Assembly (NCBI GenBank): GCA_017516825.1
Contig: JAFXBC010000040.1
Location: 1 to 36,479, forward strand
Direction of reading: 5' to 3'
DNA: 36,479 bases
Origin: Clostridia bacterium
GTDB taxonomy: Bacteria; Bacillota; Clostridia; Oscillospirales; CAG-382
The notes under the pieces were generated by a model. It ran no database searches and was not told where the DNA came from. It was given only the letters and a program-made list of their open reading frames with translations. Below are positions 1 to 8,785 of the stretch, one piece after another. Position 1 is the stretch's first letter; every line of letters starts with the position of its first letter. The position numbers and the translations under genes are program-made.

Positions 1-233
1 CCAACGGTTCCAACTGGCAGGGTAAGGTGGTTGCTATGTCCGTTAAGGCCGGCGACGTGTTCACCGTAAGCGACGACTTCTCCACCGTAGTTGCAGTTGA
101 TCCCAACGCCGCTCCCGAGACTCCCGATGCTCCCATCACCGGCGACACCGGTATCCTGGTATTCGCAGTTTTGGCAGTTGTTGCAGTTGCAGGTTGTGCA
201 GTTGCTTCCAAGATCAAGTCCTCTGCTCTTTAA
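1..233 (+). CDS. C-terminal end of a secreted, wall- or membrane-anchored protein (5' partial)
   Basis: The reading frame is open from base 3 and the start lies outside the window. About 76 residues remain: a short exposed stretch, a Pro/Asp-rich linker, the motif PITGDTG, a hydrophobic segment (ILVFAVLAVVAVAGCAVA) and a short tail ending KIKSSAL. This layout resembles a sortase-type sorting signal or a simple C-terminal membrane anchor, although the motif is not a strict LPXTG. The tail is almost identical to that of the next gene, so the two are tandem paralogues. Codon choice is strongly biased (GGC, AAC, CTG, ACC), as in highly expressed genes. Function of the missing part is unknown. Confidence 0.85.
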   Translation, partial: NGSNWQGKVVAMSVKAGDVFTVSDDFSTVVAVDPNAAPETPDAPITGDTGILVFAVLAVVAVAGCAVASKIKSSAL

Positions 234-280
234 TTCTTAATTGAATCGAAAGGAGTTCCCTGCGGGGAGCTCCTTTTTTG
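138..280 (+). repeat. 143-bp direct repeat, copy 1 (anchor end plus terminator)
   Basis: This stretch covers the sorting-signal codons, stop codon and terminator of the first gene. It aligns without gaps to 1985-2127 with 6 differences by eye. Identity continues past the stop codon into the terminator, so the DNA itself was duplicated or homogenised. Confidence 0.9.
249..279 (+). terminator. Rho-independent terminator of the partial gene
   Basis: AAGGAGTTCCC, loop TGC, then GGGGAGCTCCTT running into a T tract. It begins 15 bases after the stop codon. Confidence 0.9.
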
Positions 281-353
281 CCGTATATTTGAAGTTTTTT
301 GAAAAAATGTCAATAAATTGTCAAGGAAATATCAAGAATTTGTTAAAAACCCC

Positions 354-382
354 TTTACAAATACGAAAAAATAGTGTACTAT
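354..382 (+). promoter_or_regulatory. Sigma-A-type promoter of the 553-aa surface protein gene
   Basis: TTTACA (354-359), a 17-base spacer, and TACTAT (377-382) in a very AT-rich stretch. The ribosome site GGAG (407-410) and the ATG at 419 follow. Confidence 0.7.
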
Positions 383-418
383 ATACTCAACCAAAAATTC
401 CGAAAAGGAGAAAAACAA

Positions 419-2080
419 ATGAAAAAGACTCTTGCGACGCTTCTTGTTGTTGCATTGGTTGCTTCTCTCTGCGGCGTTATGTTCGTTTCCGCTGAGGCTA
501 CCAACCTGGCAGCAGGCAAGACCTACACCATTTCCGAGCAGTTCCACCAGAGCACTGTGGACTATTCTTACGATGAGAGTTATCCCGTGGCCTATCCGGA
601 TGATAACTACGAGCTCACCGACGGTCTGCTCCCCGAAGCAAGCTTCGGCGATGCCGCTTTCATGGGCTTCAACCAGCAGACTCCCGCACAGGCTGAGCGC
701 GGCTACGCTTTCGTGAAGTTCGACCTGGGCGCTGTTTGCGATCTGACCGAGCTTTCCTACTACACCCATAAGGATATGGGTTCCGGTATCCAGGCTCCTC
801 ACACCGTAGAAGTTTACGTTTCCAACGACGGTGAGAACTACGAGCTGGCCGGCTCCAAGACCTACGAAGGCGACGAGCACAAAAACATGGAAGACGACGT
901 CAACCATGACGTGGCGATCGCTCTGGACGTTTCCGCACAGTACGTTGAGGTAAGATTTGCTTCCTACGGCTGGTGCTTCCTCGGCGAGATCGAGATCCTG
1001 GGTACCGCTCCCGCAGGCTCTGACGAGCCCGTTGAGCCCGATGCTCCCGCTGCAGCTGACGTAACCGCAAAGGTTCTGGACGGCTCTCTGGCATACTCCG
1101 AAGACGCGCTGGCTAAGCTGGCTGACGGCAACGACGCTGCAGGCGCAACCGCATTCGGCGATGCAGGCCTGGTTTCCTTCGAGAACAAGGGCTTCACCCA
1201 CACCGACGGCGTTGACGCAGCTGTTCCCGCTACCCTTGAGCTGGTTCGCGACCTGGGTTCCGTTCAGGCTATCTCCAAGATCACCCTGAACGCATTCAAG
1301 GATTCCAACAGCATGATCGCTCTGCCCGAGGTTAAGTTCTACGTTTCCATCGACGGCGTGAACTACTACGAGATCAACTCCGGCAACCTGGTAAAGGCTG
1401 TTGATGACGCTGCAGAGACCACCACCGCAGCTCTCACCGCTGATTTCTCTACCCGTATCGCAGTAAACGCTCGTTACGTGAAGGCTGTTGCAACCTTCAA
1501 GAACGGCTGGCTGTTCCTCTCCGAACTGGGCGTTACCGCCGCAACTGAGGGCAACTACGTTGAAAATCCCGGCGTAGGCTACGCTTACACCGAGCACTCC
1601 GTTCCCAACCCCGGTATCGGTATCTTCGATTCTACCGACGGCGAGCTGGATCTGAGCCTGAACGACGGCGAGACCGGCAAGCTCTTCCGCAATGCTCAGC
1701 TGATCAAGGCTAAGTACGATGCTGACAAGGGCGCTTACGTGGTCATTTACAGCAAGGTTAACCCCTGGCCCGATGGACACACCGGCACCGAGACTCTTGG
1801 CGAAGGCGAGATCCTGCTTGCAATCTCCACCGGCGGTAATGTTGGCGCTGACAACAACTTCTCCGGCTGCAAGTGGATTGCACGCGGTCTGACCGAGGGC
1901 GACTACCTCGTTCTGGACAACGGCACCGTTTCCTTCTATCCCGCAAACGGCCAGCTGCCCGGCGCAGAAGATGATACTCCCGTTACCGGCGACACCGGTA
2001 TCCTGGTATTCGCAGTTCTGGCAGTTGTTGCAATCGCAGGCTGTGCAGTTGCTTCCAAGATCAAGTCCTCTGCTCTTTAA
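419..2080 (+). CDS. Secreted surface protein with discoidin-like domains and PVTGDTG C-terminal anchor
   Basis: The 553-aa product starts at the ATG preceded by AAAAGGAG with 8-base spacing; an in-frame ATG at 374 lies on the -10 element and was rejected. Residues 1-27 are a signal peptide (MKKTLATLLVVALVASLCG, cleavage near SAEA). Residues about 28-205 look like an F5/8 type C (discoidin) fold, with LTDG, a FDLG strand and a VEVYVSNDG strand. A second similar unit covers about 218-385 (LVRDLG, KFYVSIDGVNYYE, ARYVKAVATFKNGW). A third, unrecognised domain precedes a Pro/Asp linker, PVTGDTG, a hydrophobic helix and KIKSSAL. Discoidin folds usually bind carbohydrate or surface ligands; that role is inferred. 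Codon bias is extreme, suggesting an abundant envelope protein. It is a tandem paralogue of the partial gene upstream. Confidence 0.9.
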   Translation: MKKTLATLLVVALVASLCGVMFVSAEATNLAAGKTYTISEQFHQSTVDYSYDESYPVAYPDDNYELTDGLLPEASFGDAAFMGFNQQTPAQAERGYAFVKFDLGAVCDLTELSYYTHKDMGSGIQAPHTVEVYVSNDGENYELAGSKTYEGDEHKNMEDDVNHDVAIALDVSAQYVEVRFASYGWCFLGEIEILGTAPAGSDEPVEPDAPAAADVTAKVLDGSLAYSEDALAKLADGNDAAGATAFGDAGLVSFENKGFTHTDGVDAAVPATLELVRDLGSVQAISKITLNAFKDSNSMIALPEVKFYVSIDGVNYYEINSGNLVKAVDDAAETTTAALTADFSTRIAVNARYVKAVATFKNGWLFLSELGVTAATEGNYVENPGVGYAYTEHSVPNPGIGIFDSTDGELDLSLNDGETGKLFRNAQLIKAKYDADKGAYVVIYSKVNPWPDGHTGTETLGEGEILLAISTGGNVGADNNFSGCKWIARGLTEGDYLVLDNGTVSFYPANGQLPGAEDDTPVTGDTGILVFAVLAVVAIAGCAVASKIKSSAL

Positions 2081-2127
2081 TTCTTAAATGAATCAAAAGG
2101 AGTTCCCTGCGGGGAGCTCCTTTTTTG
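1985..2127 (+). repeat. 143-bp direct repeat, copy 2
   Basis: Partner of 138-280. It spans the anchor codons, stop and terminator of the 553-aa gene, with no gaps and 6 mismatches by eye. Confidence 0.9.
2097..2126 (+). terminator. Rho-independent terminator of the 553-aa surface protein gene
   Basis: The hairpin is the same as at 249-279: AAGGAGTTCCC, TGC, GGGGAGCTCC, then six T. It starts 16 bases after the stop codon. Confidence 0.9.
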
Positions 2128-2160
2128 TGCTTTCGTGCAGAGGGATTCCCACGAAACGGC

Positions 2161-2188
2161 TTGACAAATCCACGGGAAATGTTATACT
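2161..2188 (+). promoter_or_regulatory. Promoter of the dockerin/YD-repeat gene
   Basis: Perfect TTGACA (2161-2166), 16-base spacer and TATACT (2183-2188). The bases after the -35 (AAATCCACGGG) resemble those at the promoter at 25739 (AAATTCACGAG). Confidence 0.8.
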
Positions 2189-2217
2189 GTAAGTATCTAT
2201 AACGTGGAGGAATTCCT

Positions 2218-4545
2218 ATGAAACGGATCTGTACCATTTTTGCGGTGCTTTTACTTACCTTGTCGCTGACGGGACTGGTTGCGGCGGCTTCTCCCGCCCA
2301 GGATCTGGACGGGGACGGCATCGTGGACGAAAGCGACCTGCAATGGCTGATGGATTATCTGGTGGGCAACAAGGCCCTGCCGGAGGGTGTCACCGAGGAG
2401 ATGCTGGATCTCAACGGCAACGGCTGTCTGGATATTTACGAGGCCGTGCTGGTGATGCAATATATAGAGGGGATCATCCCTCAGCTTCCTTTGCCGGAGG
2501 AGGCCCCTGCGGGAGCGCTGAAGATCCCCGAGGGCATTGCCTCCATGCAGAAGGGGAAGATGTACCGCCTGGGAGAGTCCTTCTGCGGCTACGGAGGCTA
2601 CGTGATCCTGGGGGAGGAAACAGCCTTGCTGGCTTTCCAAGATGGCGTAGAACCCATTACAGACGGCGTGAAGGTGTATACCAATTGCTTCTTGGTGGGA
2701 TACCGTGTGTATACCTGCAAGCTCCAACCCACCCGCGGTGCCGAGGTGATCCTGAACCCGGAGATGGAATGTACCGTGGTGCTGGTGGTAGGGGGAACCG
2801 CCGAGGAGCGGGAGGAGGCAAAAGCCTTCCTGCGGGAGATGCTCTTTGAAACCGAGGAGGCAACCCCCGAGGAGCTGAAATACATTGACGAGATTCTCGG
2901 CGGCGCGCCCTTTGACAGCCGCAGAGTGGATTCCGTGGGCGGCTATCAGTCCTTTGGCGTCGTCACCGAGGAAAACCGTACCGTCAAGACCCTGACCACC
3001 TATCGGGACGGTAAGGCGGAGGCCACGGAGACCTATACCTACGAAGACGGCTACGCCGTGGGCAAAAAAGCATACGACGGCAACGGAGGCTTGCTGGAAT
3101 CCGTGACCTATTCCTACCATGAAAACGGGATGCCCGACGTTTGCGAGTTCTTTGACGCCGCAGGGGAAAAGACGGCTGTGGTACGCAGAGATCCTGTGGG
3201 GAATACTCTGGGCCTTGAAAGCTATGAGAAGGGTGTGCTGACGGAGTCCCGGCGGTTTGAATACGTTTACGATGCGGCGGGCAAGGTGGTGAGCATCAGC
3301 TATTACTACTGCGGCGGAACCGCTCCCGAGACCTTGCAGGAGAAGCTTACTTGGGACGAGGATGGCAACGTCCATCACTCCTACTATTACGCAAGCGGAG
3401 CCTTGGAACGGGAGGAGATCCTCTATCCCGACGGCGGAAGATCGGAGAAGTGTTACGAGGGCAACGGACTTCTGTACCGCGAAGCCGCCTACGACGCCCA
3501 AGGAGAACTGCTTTACAGCCGTGATTACGACGAAGGCGTTCTGATGACCGAGGAACGGAGAGAACGCGAAACCGCCGCGGACGGCACCAAGACGGAGAAG
3601 ACCTTCCGTCGGGAAAAGGGCGGGGAGGAATACCTTGCCGAAACGAAGACCACCTTCCCCGACGGCAGATACCGCTGTCAGGTATTTGATACCGCAGGGG
3701 TGCTGGAACGGGAATACGGAGAGACCTACGACGGACTTTGGTGGGAATCTCTCTACGAAAACGGCGTTCTCCGCGAGGAGCACGGCGATACCTTCGACGG
3801 AAGCTATTCCTGGATCTACGACGAGAATGGCAAGCCGGTGAGCGGCAACCGCGTGGAGGAGACCTACGAAGGGGAGCTTCTTGCAGAACGGCTGGAATAC
3901 GTCTTTACTGTGGAGACCGACGAATACCTGTACTCCCGCAGTCTCTACGACGAGAACGGCCGTGAGATCGATACCTATTACTACAAGCCGGACGGCTCTT
4001 TGGAACGCCGCGTGTGGCTGGAGTGTTTGGAGGAGGACGGCAAGGAGATCGTCGTTCGCTATTGCCAATACGGGGAGGGGGAGCCTTTCGTCCAAGAAAA
4101 GGAGATCGCCTGTCCCGACGGAAGCTCCCGCCTTGAGCGGTATGAGGATGGCGTCATCTTCTACGCAGAGGGCTATGATGCCGTCGGTGACTTCTACTTT
4201 ACGGATTACGAATACCGACAGGGAGAGACGGGCAAAGTCCTGTCCCGCGTATATACCAGATATCACGGGAAAGGCTACTACGAGGCCTGCTACCGCGAGG
4301 ACGGCTCTTTGGAGTACGAGCAGGAGGACAACGCAGACGGCTCCGGCTACTATAAGGCCTACGACACGGCGGGCAACCCGGTCTCCCATAGGGAGCGGTA
4401 CGCAGACGGCACTTCCTTCTTGAAGACTTACTACGAAAGCGGCGCCCTGCGGGAGGAATATCGTTTCGAAGGCGAAACGGAGATCTTCTACGCCTGCTAC
4501 GACGAAGAGGGCAATCTGACGGAAAGCCGCGGAGAGGCTCTGTAA
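2218..4545 (+). CDS. Secreted protein with N-terminal dockerin-like domain and YD/MORN-like repeats
   Basis: The 775-aa product starts at ATG with TGGAGG 7 bases upstream. Residues 1-24 form a signal peptide (MKRICTIFAVLLLTLSLTGLVAA). Residues about 29-85 contain two calcium-loop/helix repeats of the type I dockerin kind: DLDGDGIVDESDL and DLNGNGCLDIYEA. A region of about 200 unrecognised residues follows. From about residue 240 to the end come many degenerate 20-25-residue repeats of the type YDENGxxxxxxYYxxGxLxxE, as in YD/RHS or MORN-2 (YwqK-like) repeat proteins. Such repeats form beta-rich stacks; no RHS core, toxin tip or enzyme motif is visible. Dockerins bind cohesins, but no cohesin is recognised in this window. 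It has its own promoter and terminator. An extracellular structural or adhesive role is inferred. Confidence 0.85.
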   Translation: MKRICTIFAVLLLTLSLTGLVAAASPAQDLDGDGIVDESDLQWLMDYLVGNKALPEGVTEEMLDLNGNGCLDIYEAVLVMQYIEGIIPQLPLPEEAPAGALKIPEGIASMQKGKMYRLGESFCGYGGYVILGEETALLAFQDGVEPITDGVKVYTNCFLVGYRVYTCKLQPTRGAEVILNPEMECTVVLVVGGTAEEREEAKAFLREMLFETEEATPEELKYIDEILGGAPFDSRRVDSVGGYQSFGVVTEENRTVKTLTTYRDGKAEATETYTYEDGYAVGKKAYDGNGGLLESVTYSYHENGMPDVCEFFDAAGEKTAVVRRDPVGNTLGLESYEKGVLTESRRFEYVYDAAGKVVSISYYYCGGTAPETLQEKLTWDEDGNVHHSYYYASGALEREEILYPDGGRSEKCYEGNGLLYREAAYDAQGELLYSRDYDEGVLMTEERRERETAADGTKTEKTFRREKGGEEYLAETKTTFPDGRYRCQVFDTAGVLEREYGETYDGLWWESLYENGVLREEHGDTFDGSYSWIYDENGKPVSGNRVEETYEGELLAERLEYVFTVETDEYLYSRSLYDENGREIDTYYYKPDGSLERRVWLECLEEDGKEIVVRYCQYGEGEPFVQEKEIACPDGSSRLERYEDGVIFYAEGYDAVGDFYFTDYEYRQGETGKVLSRVYTRYHGKGYYEACYREDGSLEYEQEDNADGSGYYKAYDTAGNPVSHRERYADGTSFLKTYYESGALREEYRFEGETEIFYACYDEEGNLTESRGEAL

Positions 4546-4546
4546 G

Positions 4547-4592
4547 CAAAAAAGATCACCCCAAGGGGAAGGAACCCTTGGGGTGAATTTTT
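4547..4592. terminator. Bidirectional terminator between convergent genes
   Basis: CACCCCAAGGG (4557-4567) pairs with CCCTTGGGGTG (4575-4585). A T-rich run follows on the plus strand and an A-rich run precedes it, so the hairpin can serve both the 775-aa gene and the ABC gene ending at 4599. Confidence 0.85.
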
Positions 4593-4598
4593 ATACGC

Positions 4599-7500
4599 TT
4601 ATTCCGCGTGGAGGGCCAGAACGGGATCCTTCTTGGCGGCGATCTTGGAGGGCACGAGGCCTGCGACAAAGGTGAAGAAAATGCTGACGAACATCAGCGC
4701 CAAGGCGCCTACCAAAGGAAGGGCGGCGTTGATGGCTTCGATGCCGGAGAAGTAATGGATGATGGCGTTGATGGGGAAGCATAGCAGTACGGTGACGATC
4801 AGACCGATGGCACCTGCGCAGAAGCCCACGATAAAGGTCTCGGCGTTGAACACCCGGGAGATATCCTTCTTGGAGGCGCCGATGGCACGCAAGATACCGA
4901 TCTCCTTGGTGCGCTCCAGCACGGAGATATAAGTGATGATGCCGATCATGATGGAGGACACCACCAGAGAAATGGAAACGAAGGCGATGAGCACGTAAGA
5001 GATGGCGTCGATGATCACGGTGACGGAGGAAAGCATGATCCCCACGATGTCGGTATAAGCGATCTCGCCCTCCTCGCCAACCTTGGCGTTGTAATCCGCG
5101 ATGAAGGCGCTGACCTTATCCTTGGATTCGAAATCCTTGGAGTAGATGGAGATGGAGGCAGGGGAATCCAGGTCCACGAAGCCAAGGTCGAGGCTTCTCA
5201 TGGGCAGGGTGGATTCGGACAGCATGGGCGGCATATGCTCCTTGTAGAGCAGCAGCTTGGCATCTTCCTCCAGGGCAGGATAGATCTCGTCGAACATGGC
5301 GGCCAGCTCTGCGGTGGTGTAACGCTCCAACAGCTCCGCTTCCATATTTTCGGAAAGGTTTGCCGCGTACAGGGCCACCACGATGGCCTCTACCTCCTCG
5401 GCGGGCAGGGATGCGAAGTATTCCATCATGGCCTGCGCGGATTCGGGAGTGGCGTTGTCGGGGTTCATACTGCCGGACTGCTCCAGCATCCCCACGAACT
5501 GCTCGGGAGCCATGGATTCAAAGTAATCCTTGTATTGGTTGTATTCGTCGCCCATGGTGGCCTGCATAAGAGCCAGCACCAGGGATTTGAACACCTGGGG
5601 ATTCACCTTGGAAAGATCCATGAAATGCTCCATGGCGTAGGTGATTTTCTGCTCTGCTGTCATGGCGGCAACCTCCTGCTGTGCCAGCAGGCCTGCCTCG
5701 GATGCCAGAAGCCCCAAAGCGATCTCCGCCTTGGCTTTGGTGTTGCCGTTTAACCAATTTTCGAAGAAGAACAGCTTCTGACCCGTCGACAGGTTGTCGT
5801 ATCTGCCGTCGTCGAAGGGCAGGCCGGTGAGTACGTCGTAGTCGGGGGTGGTCTCCGTCTGCTGGACGGCGATCTCGGAATCTCTCACCAGATCCATGAT
5901 CTCGTAGGCCAATTCCCCGTTATAAGCGATGGTGCCGGGCATGAGAGAGGTGGACATGGCGTCGGGATTGGGACGGATGATACCCGCGATCTTCACCTCC
6001 ACGCCGTGCTCCTTGGTGAAGGATTCCTGGTCGAAGCCGAAGGTCTCGCGGATATCCTTCCAAATGGGGTAGGACACGCCGTCTTTTTGGTAGGTGGCGT
6101 CGGTCTTCACGAAGAAATCGCTGTTGGGAACGATATAGAAGGACATTCCCAGGAAATCCTCGTAGGTGTATTCGGGATACTCCTTATCGAACTTGTTGCC
6201 GGAAAGCACGCTGTTGACCAGGTCCGCAAGCTCGGACTGATCCAGCATACCCAGGGTGTACAGCATCAGGTTGGTGACGGTGTTGTTCTCGTTCACCACC
6301 AGCATCACCTCGTGGGTGCCGTAAGCCCATTCACCGGCGATGACGTCGTACTGGGATTGGAGCAGCTCCGTGTTGTCCAGCATCTCGCGGAACATATTCA
6401 TGGTGGAGGTGTAGGTGCTGGCGTACAGGGAGTTGGCGGAGGTCATCATATCGATCATGCCGGAAACGGAGTCTCCCATATTGTCCACGATGGTGGTGGG
6501 ATTGACCCGTGTGAGGCCGTCCCCGGAATAGATCTGCATATTGAAGTTATAGGTGTAGCGGATATCGCTGACGGCGTCCCCAAGCTGTTCACGGTTGGCT
6601 TCCAGATAGGTCTTGAAGGAGGTCAGGTCGTTTTTGGTGGTGGACATCATGGCGGACATCATGTTCACCAGGGAGTCGTCCACGTAGATCACCCCGTCCT
6701 TCACAGGGCGGTTGGCGCTGGATTCCGCATCCGTCATGGCGGTGAACATGGAGGAGAAATCCGTGGTCTCCTGCTGGAGGGTGATGGGGTAAGAGGACAA
6801 AGCGTCCTCCTGGATATCGTCGATGAAGGCCTTGATGCCGGAGGACAGGGAGAGGATCAAGGCGATGCCGATGATGCCGATGCTCCCCGCGAAGGAGGTC
6901 AGGAAGGTTCTGCCCTTCTTGGTCATCAGGTTGTTGAGAGAGAGGGAAAGCGCCGTCTTCATGGAGAGGGGCTTTTTCTTCTTTTGGGTGCTCTCCTTTA
7001 CCTTGGCGGCGGCTTGACTGGCCTCCAAGGGATTGCTGTCGGAGATCAGGATGCCGTCCTGGAGGCGGATGATACGGGTGGAGTAGGCCTCCGCCAGCTC
7101 GGGGTTGTGGGTGACCATGATCACCAGGCGGTCGGAAGCGATCTCCCGAAGGATCTCCATGATCTGCAGGGAGGTGGCGGTATCCAAAGCCCCGGTGGGC
7201 TCGTCGGCCAGCAGGATCTCCGGGTCGTTGACGATGGCGCGGGCGATGGCTACGCGCTGCATCTGACCGCCGGACATCTGGTTGGGCTTTTTGTTCAATT
7301 GGTCGCCAAGGCCTACCTTTTCCAAAGCCTCGGTGGCTCTCCTTCTCCGCTCCGCCTTGGAAACGCCGGAGATGGTCAAGGCCAGCTCCACGTTGGTGAG
7401 AACGGTCTGGTGAGGGATCAGATTGTAGCTTTGGAACACGAAGCCGATGGAGTGGTTGCGGTAGGTATCCCACTCGTGGTCGCGGAAGCGGGTGGTGGAC

Positions 7501-7700
7501 TTGCCGTTGATACACAGATCACCCGTGGTGTAACGGTCCAAGCCGCCGATGATGTTCAACAAAGTCGTCTTGCCGCATCCCGAGGGGCCCAGGATGGAAA
7601 CAAACTCGTTGGCGCGGAATCCTATGCTGACGCCCTTCAGCGCCTGAACCACGGTATCCCCGGTTTTATAATCCTTTGTGATATTCTTTAGAGCAAGCAT
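4599..7700 (-). CDS. MacB-like ABC transporter: ATPase fused to FtsX-type permease
   Basis: The 1033-aa product starts at the ATG at 7700, with CGGAGGT 6 bases upstream; the ATG 39 bases further out lacks such a site. Residues 1-220 are a LolD/MacB-type ATPase: Walker A GPSGCGKT (38-45), signature MSGGQMQR (142-149), Walker B ILLADEP (about 162-168) and H-loop VTHNPE. A basic linker precedes TM1 (about 267-290). Some 600 residues, probably extracytoplasmic, follow, and the last 150 carry three more TM helices with the FtsX pattern ISVLERTKEIGILRAIGASKKDI. This is the MacB/type VII ABC topology, used for mechanotransmission or export of peptides and drugs rather than classical import. Both halves are in one chain, so a homodimer is likely. 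The very large extracytoplasmic domain is unusual (MacB has about 200 residues). Substrate unknown. No convincing promoter was found in the divergent gap. Confidence 0.9.
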   Translation of the reverse strand: MLALKNITKDYKTGDTVVQALKGVSIGFRANEFVSILGPSGCGKTTLLNIIGGLDRYTTGDLCINGKSTTRFRDHEWDTYRNHSIGFVFQSYNLIPHQTVLTNVELALTISGVSKAERRRRATEALEKVGLGDQLNKKPNQMSGGQMQRVAIARAIVNDPEILLADEPTGALDTATSLQIMEILREIASDRLVIMVTHNPELAEAYSTRIIRLQDGILISDSNPLEASQAAAKVKESTQKKKKPLSMKTALSLSLNNLMTKKGRTFLTSFAGSIGIIGIALILSLSSGIKAFIDDIQEDALSSYPITLQQETTDFSSMFTAMTDAESSANRPVKDGVIYVDDSLVNMMSAMMSTTKNDLTSFKTYLEANREQLGDAVSDIRYTYNFNMQIYSGDGLTRVNPTTIVDNMGDSVSGMIDMMTSANSLYASTYTSTMNMFREMLDNTELLQSQYDVIAGEWAYGTHEVMLVVNENNTVTNLMLYTLGMLDQSELADLVNSVLSGNKFDKEYPEYTYEDFLGMSFYIVPNSDFFVKTDATYQKDGVSYPIWKDIRETFGFDQESFTKEHGVEVKIAGIIRPNPDAMSTSLMPGTIAYNGELAYEIMDLVRDSEIAVQQTETTPDYDVLTGLPFDDGRYDNLSTGQKLFFFENWLNGNTKAKAEIALGLLASEAGLLAQQEVAAMTAEQKITYAMEHFMDLSKVNPQVFKSLVLALMQATMGDEYNQYKDYFESMAPEQFVGMLEQSGSMNPDNATPESAQAMMEYFASLPAEEVEAIVVALYAANLSENMEAELLERYTTAELAAMFDEIYPALEEDAKLLLYKEHMPPMLSESTLPMRSLDLGFVDLDSPASISIYSKDFESKDKVSAFIADYNAKVGEEGEIAYTDIVGIMLSSVTVIIDAISYVLIAFVSISLVVSSIMIGIITYISVLERTKEIGILRAIGASKKDISRVFNAETFIVGFCAGAIGLIVTVLLCFPINAIIHYFSGIEAINAALPLVGALALMFVSIFFTFVAGLVPSKIAAKKDPVLALHAE

Positions 7701-7811
7701 TGTGAGACCTCCGAAAATTCTCTCAAGTATATGATACATGGAAAAGATTTCCGCATCATCACGAAAAATAAGATGTTTTATGAACTTTTAGAGCCGAAAC
7801 GCATTTTTTTA

Positions 7812-7840
7812 TTGAAAAAAGGGAAAGAGTATGATATAAT
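7812..7840 (+). promoter_or_regulatory. Promoter of the PHP phosphoesterase gene
   Basis: TTGAAA (7812-7817), 17-base spacer and perfect TATAAT (7835-7840). Transcription would start near 7847, which rules out the GTG at 7846 as the start codon. Confidence 0.85.
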
Positions 7841-7875
7841 GCGGGGTGAAACTTGCGAAAAGGCAGGAGAACGCC

Positions 7876-8544
7876 ATGTTCCGATTCGATACCCACGTTC
7901 ACACCGACGAGACCTCCCATTGCGGCAAGGTGCCTGCAAAGGAGATGGTGAGGCTGTACGCAGAGGCGGGTTATTCCGGCTTCGTGATGACGGATCACTA
8001 CAACCGCCACTCCATGTCCGTTCACGGCTGTGAGACTCCCGAGCAGGAGATCGAGACCTTCCTGAAGGGCTACCGCGCCGCCAAGGCCTACGGGGACGAG
8101 ATCGGCTTCGACGTGCTGTTCGGCATGGAGCTTCAGCCCGACGGTGCCTACAACGAGTACCTGCTGTACGGGATCACCGAGGAATTTTTCTACGCCCATC
8201 CCCATATTTATGAAGAGGATCTCTTGACGCTCCGCCGTTTGGCTAACGAAAACGGCATCCTCATCTTCCAGGCCCATCCTTACCGCCCGGGGCTCACCCG
8301 TGCCATGCCCGGCTTTTTGGACGGGGTGGAGGTGTTCAACGGCAACCCCCGCCACAATTCCCAAAACCATCTGGCGTTGATGTACGCCACCCAGCATAAG
8401 CTGTTGCAGTGCAGCGGCTCCGACGCTCACCAGGTGGAGGATATCGGCAGAGGCGGACTGCTTACCCGGGAGCGGATCACCGATCTTGCCACCCTCAAGA
8501 GGATCCTGAAGGAAGGCAGCGGGGAGCTGATCCGCAACGATTAA
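7876..8544 (+). CDS. PHP-domain metal-dependent phosphoesterase
   Basis: The 222-aa product starts at ATG with GGAG 6 bases upstream. An in-frame GTG at 7846 sits on the predicted transcription start and was rejected. The PHP metal-binding set is visible: H7-x-H9 (DTHVHT), D40-H41 (TDHY), E85 (GMEL), H134 (QAHPYRPG), E152 (VEVFNG) and D183-x-H185 (SDAH). PHP proteins hydrolyse phosphoesters with two or three metal ions; members include histidinol phosphatase and nucleoside 3',5'-bisphosphate phosphatases. The length fits a stand-alone phosphatase. No his operon lies nearby, so the substrate is open. The gene below it, 24 bases away, is probably co-transcribed. Confidence 0.88.
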   Translation: MFRFDTHVHTDETSHCGKVPAKEMVRLYAEAGYSGFVMTDHYNRHSMSVHGCETPEQEIETFLKGYRAAKAYGDEIGFDVLFGMELQPDGAYNEYLLYGITEEFFYAHPHIYEEDLLTLRRLANENGILIFQAHPYRPGLTRAMPGFLDGVEVFNGNPRHNSQNHLALMYATQHKLLQCSGSDAHQVEDIGRGGLLTRERITDLATLKRILKEGSGELIRND

Positions 8545-8568
8545 ACTCACGAAAGGAATGGAAAACCC

Positions 8569-8775
8569 ATGGGAAAATTTCTGCGCCGATTGCTTCTGGC
8601 GTTTCTGCTGGTTGCCCCCTACCGCCTGGACCGTAAGGTGAAGGGCGGGTACGTCCTGCGGGCGGTGCTCTACGAGGTGGATTGCACCAAGGACGGGGAG
8701 GAGACCCACTACGAGATCTCCATTCTGAAGATCCTGCAGCGGCAGATCATCCTGCTGAAGCGATTGTTCTCATAA
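8569..8775 (+). CDS. Small basic protein of unknown function, downstream of PHP gene
   Basis: This 68-aa frame starts at ATG with GAAAGGA 11 bases upstream. The first 17 residues (MGKFLRRLLLAFLLVAP) are hydrophobic with basic residues, like a short amphipathic or membrane-associating helix. The rest is a charged, beta-like segment (VLRAVLYEVDC, HYEISIL) ending in a basic helix. No family is recognised. It shares the transcript of the PHP gene and ends just before the terminator at 8786. Confidence 0.6.
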   Translation: MGKFLRRLLLAFLLVAPYRLDRKVKGGYVLRAVLYEVDCTKDGEETHYEISILKILQRQIILLKRLFS

Positions 8776-8785
8776 CCGAATCACC

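Noticed and set aside
332..1780. 482-codon minus-strand frame opposite the 553-aa surface gene
   Set aside because: Shadow of a gene with extreme codon bias; the real gene has promoter, ribosome site, signal peptide and terminator.
2251..4389. 712-codon minus-strand frame opposite the dockerin/YD-repeat gene
   Set aside because: Antisense shadow, no start signals, and it would lack a terminator.
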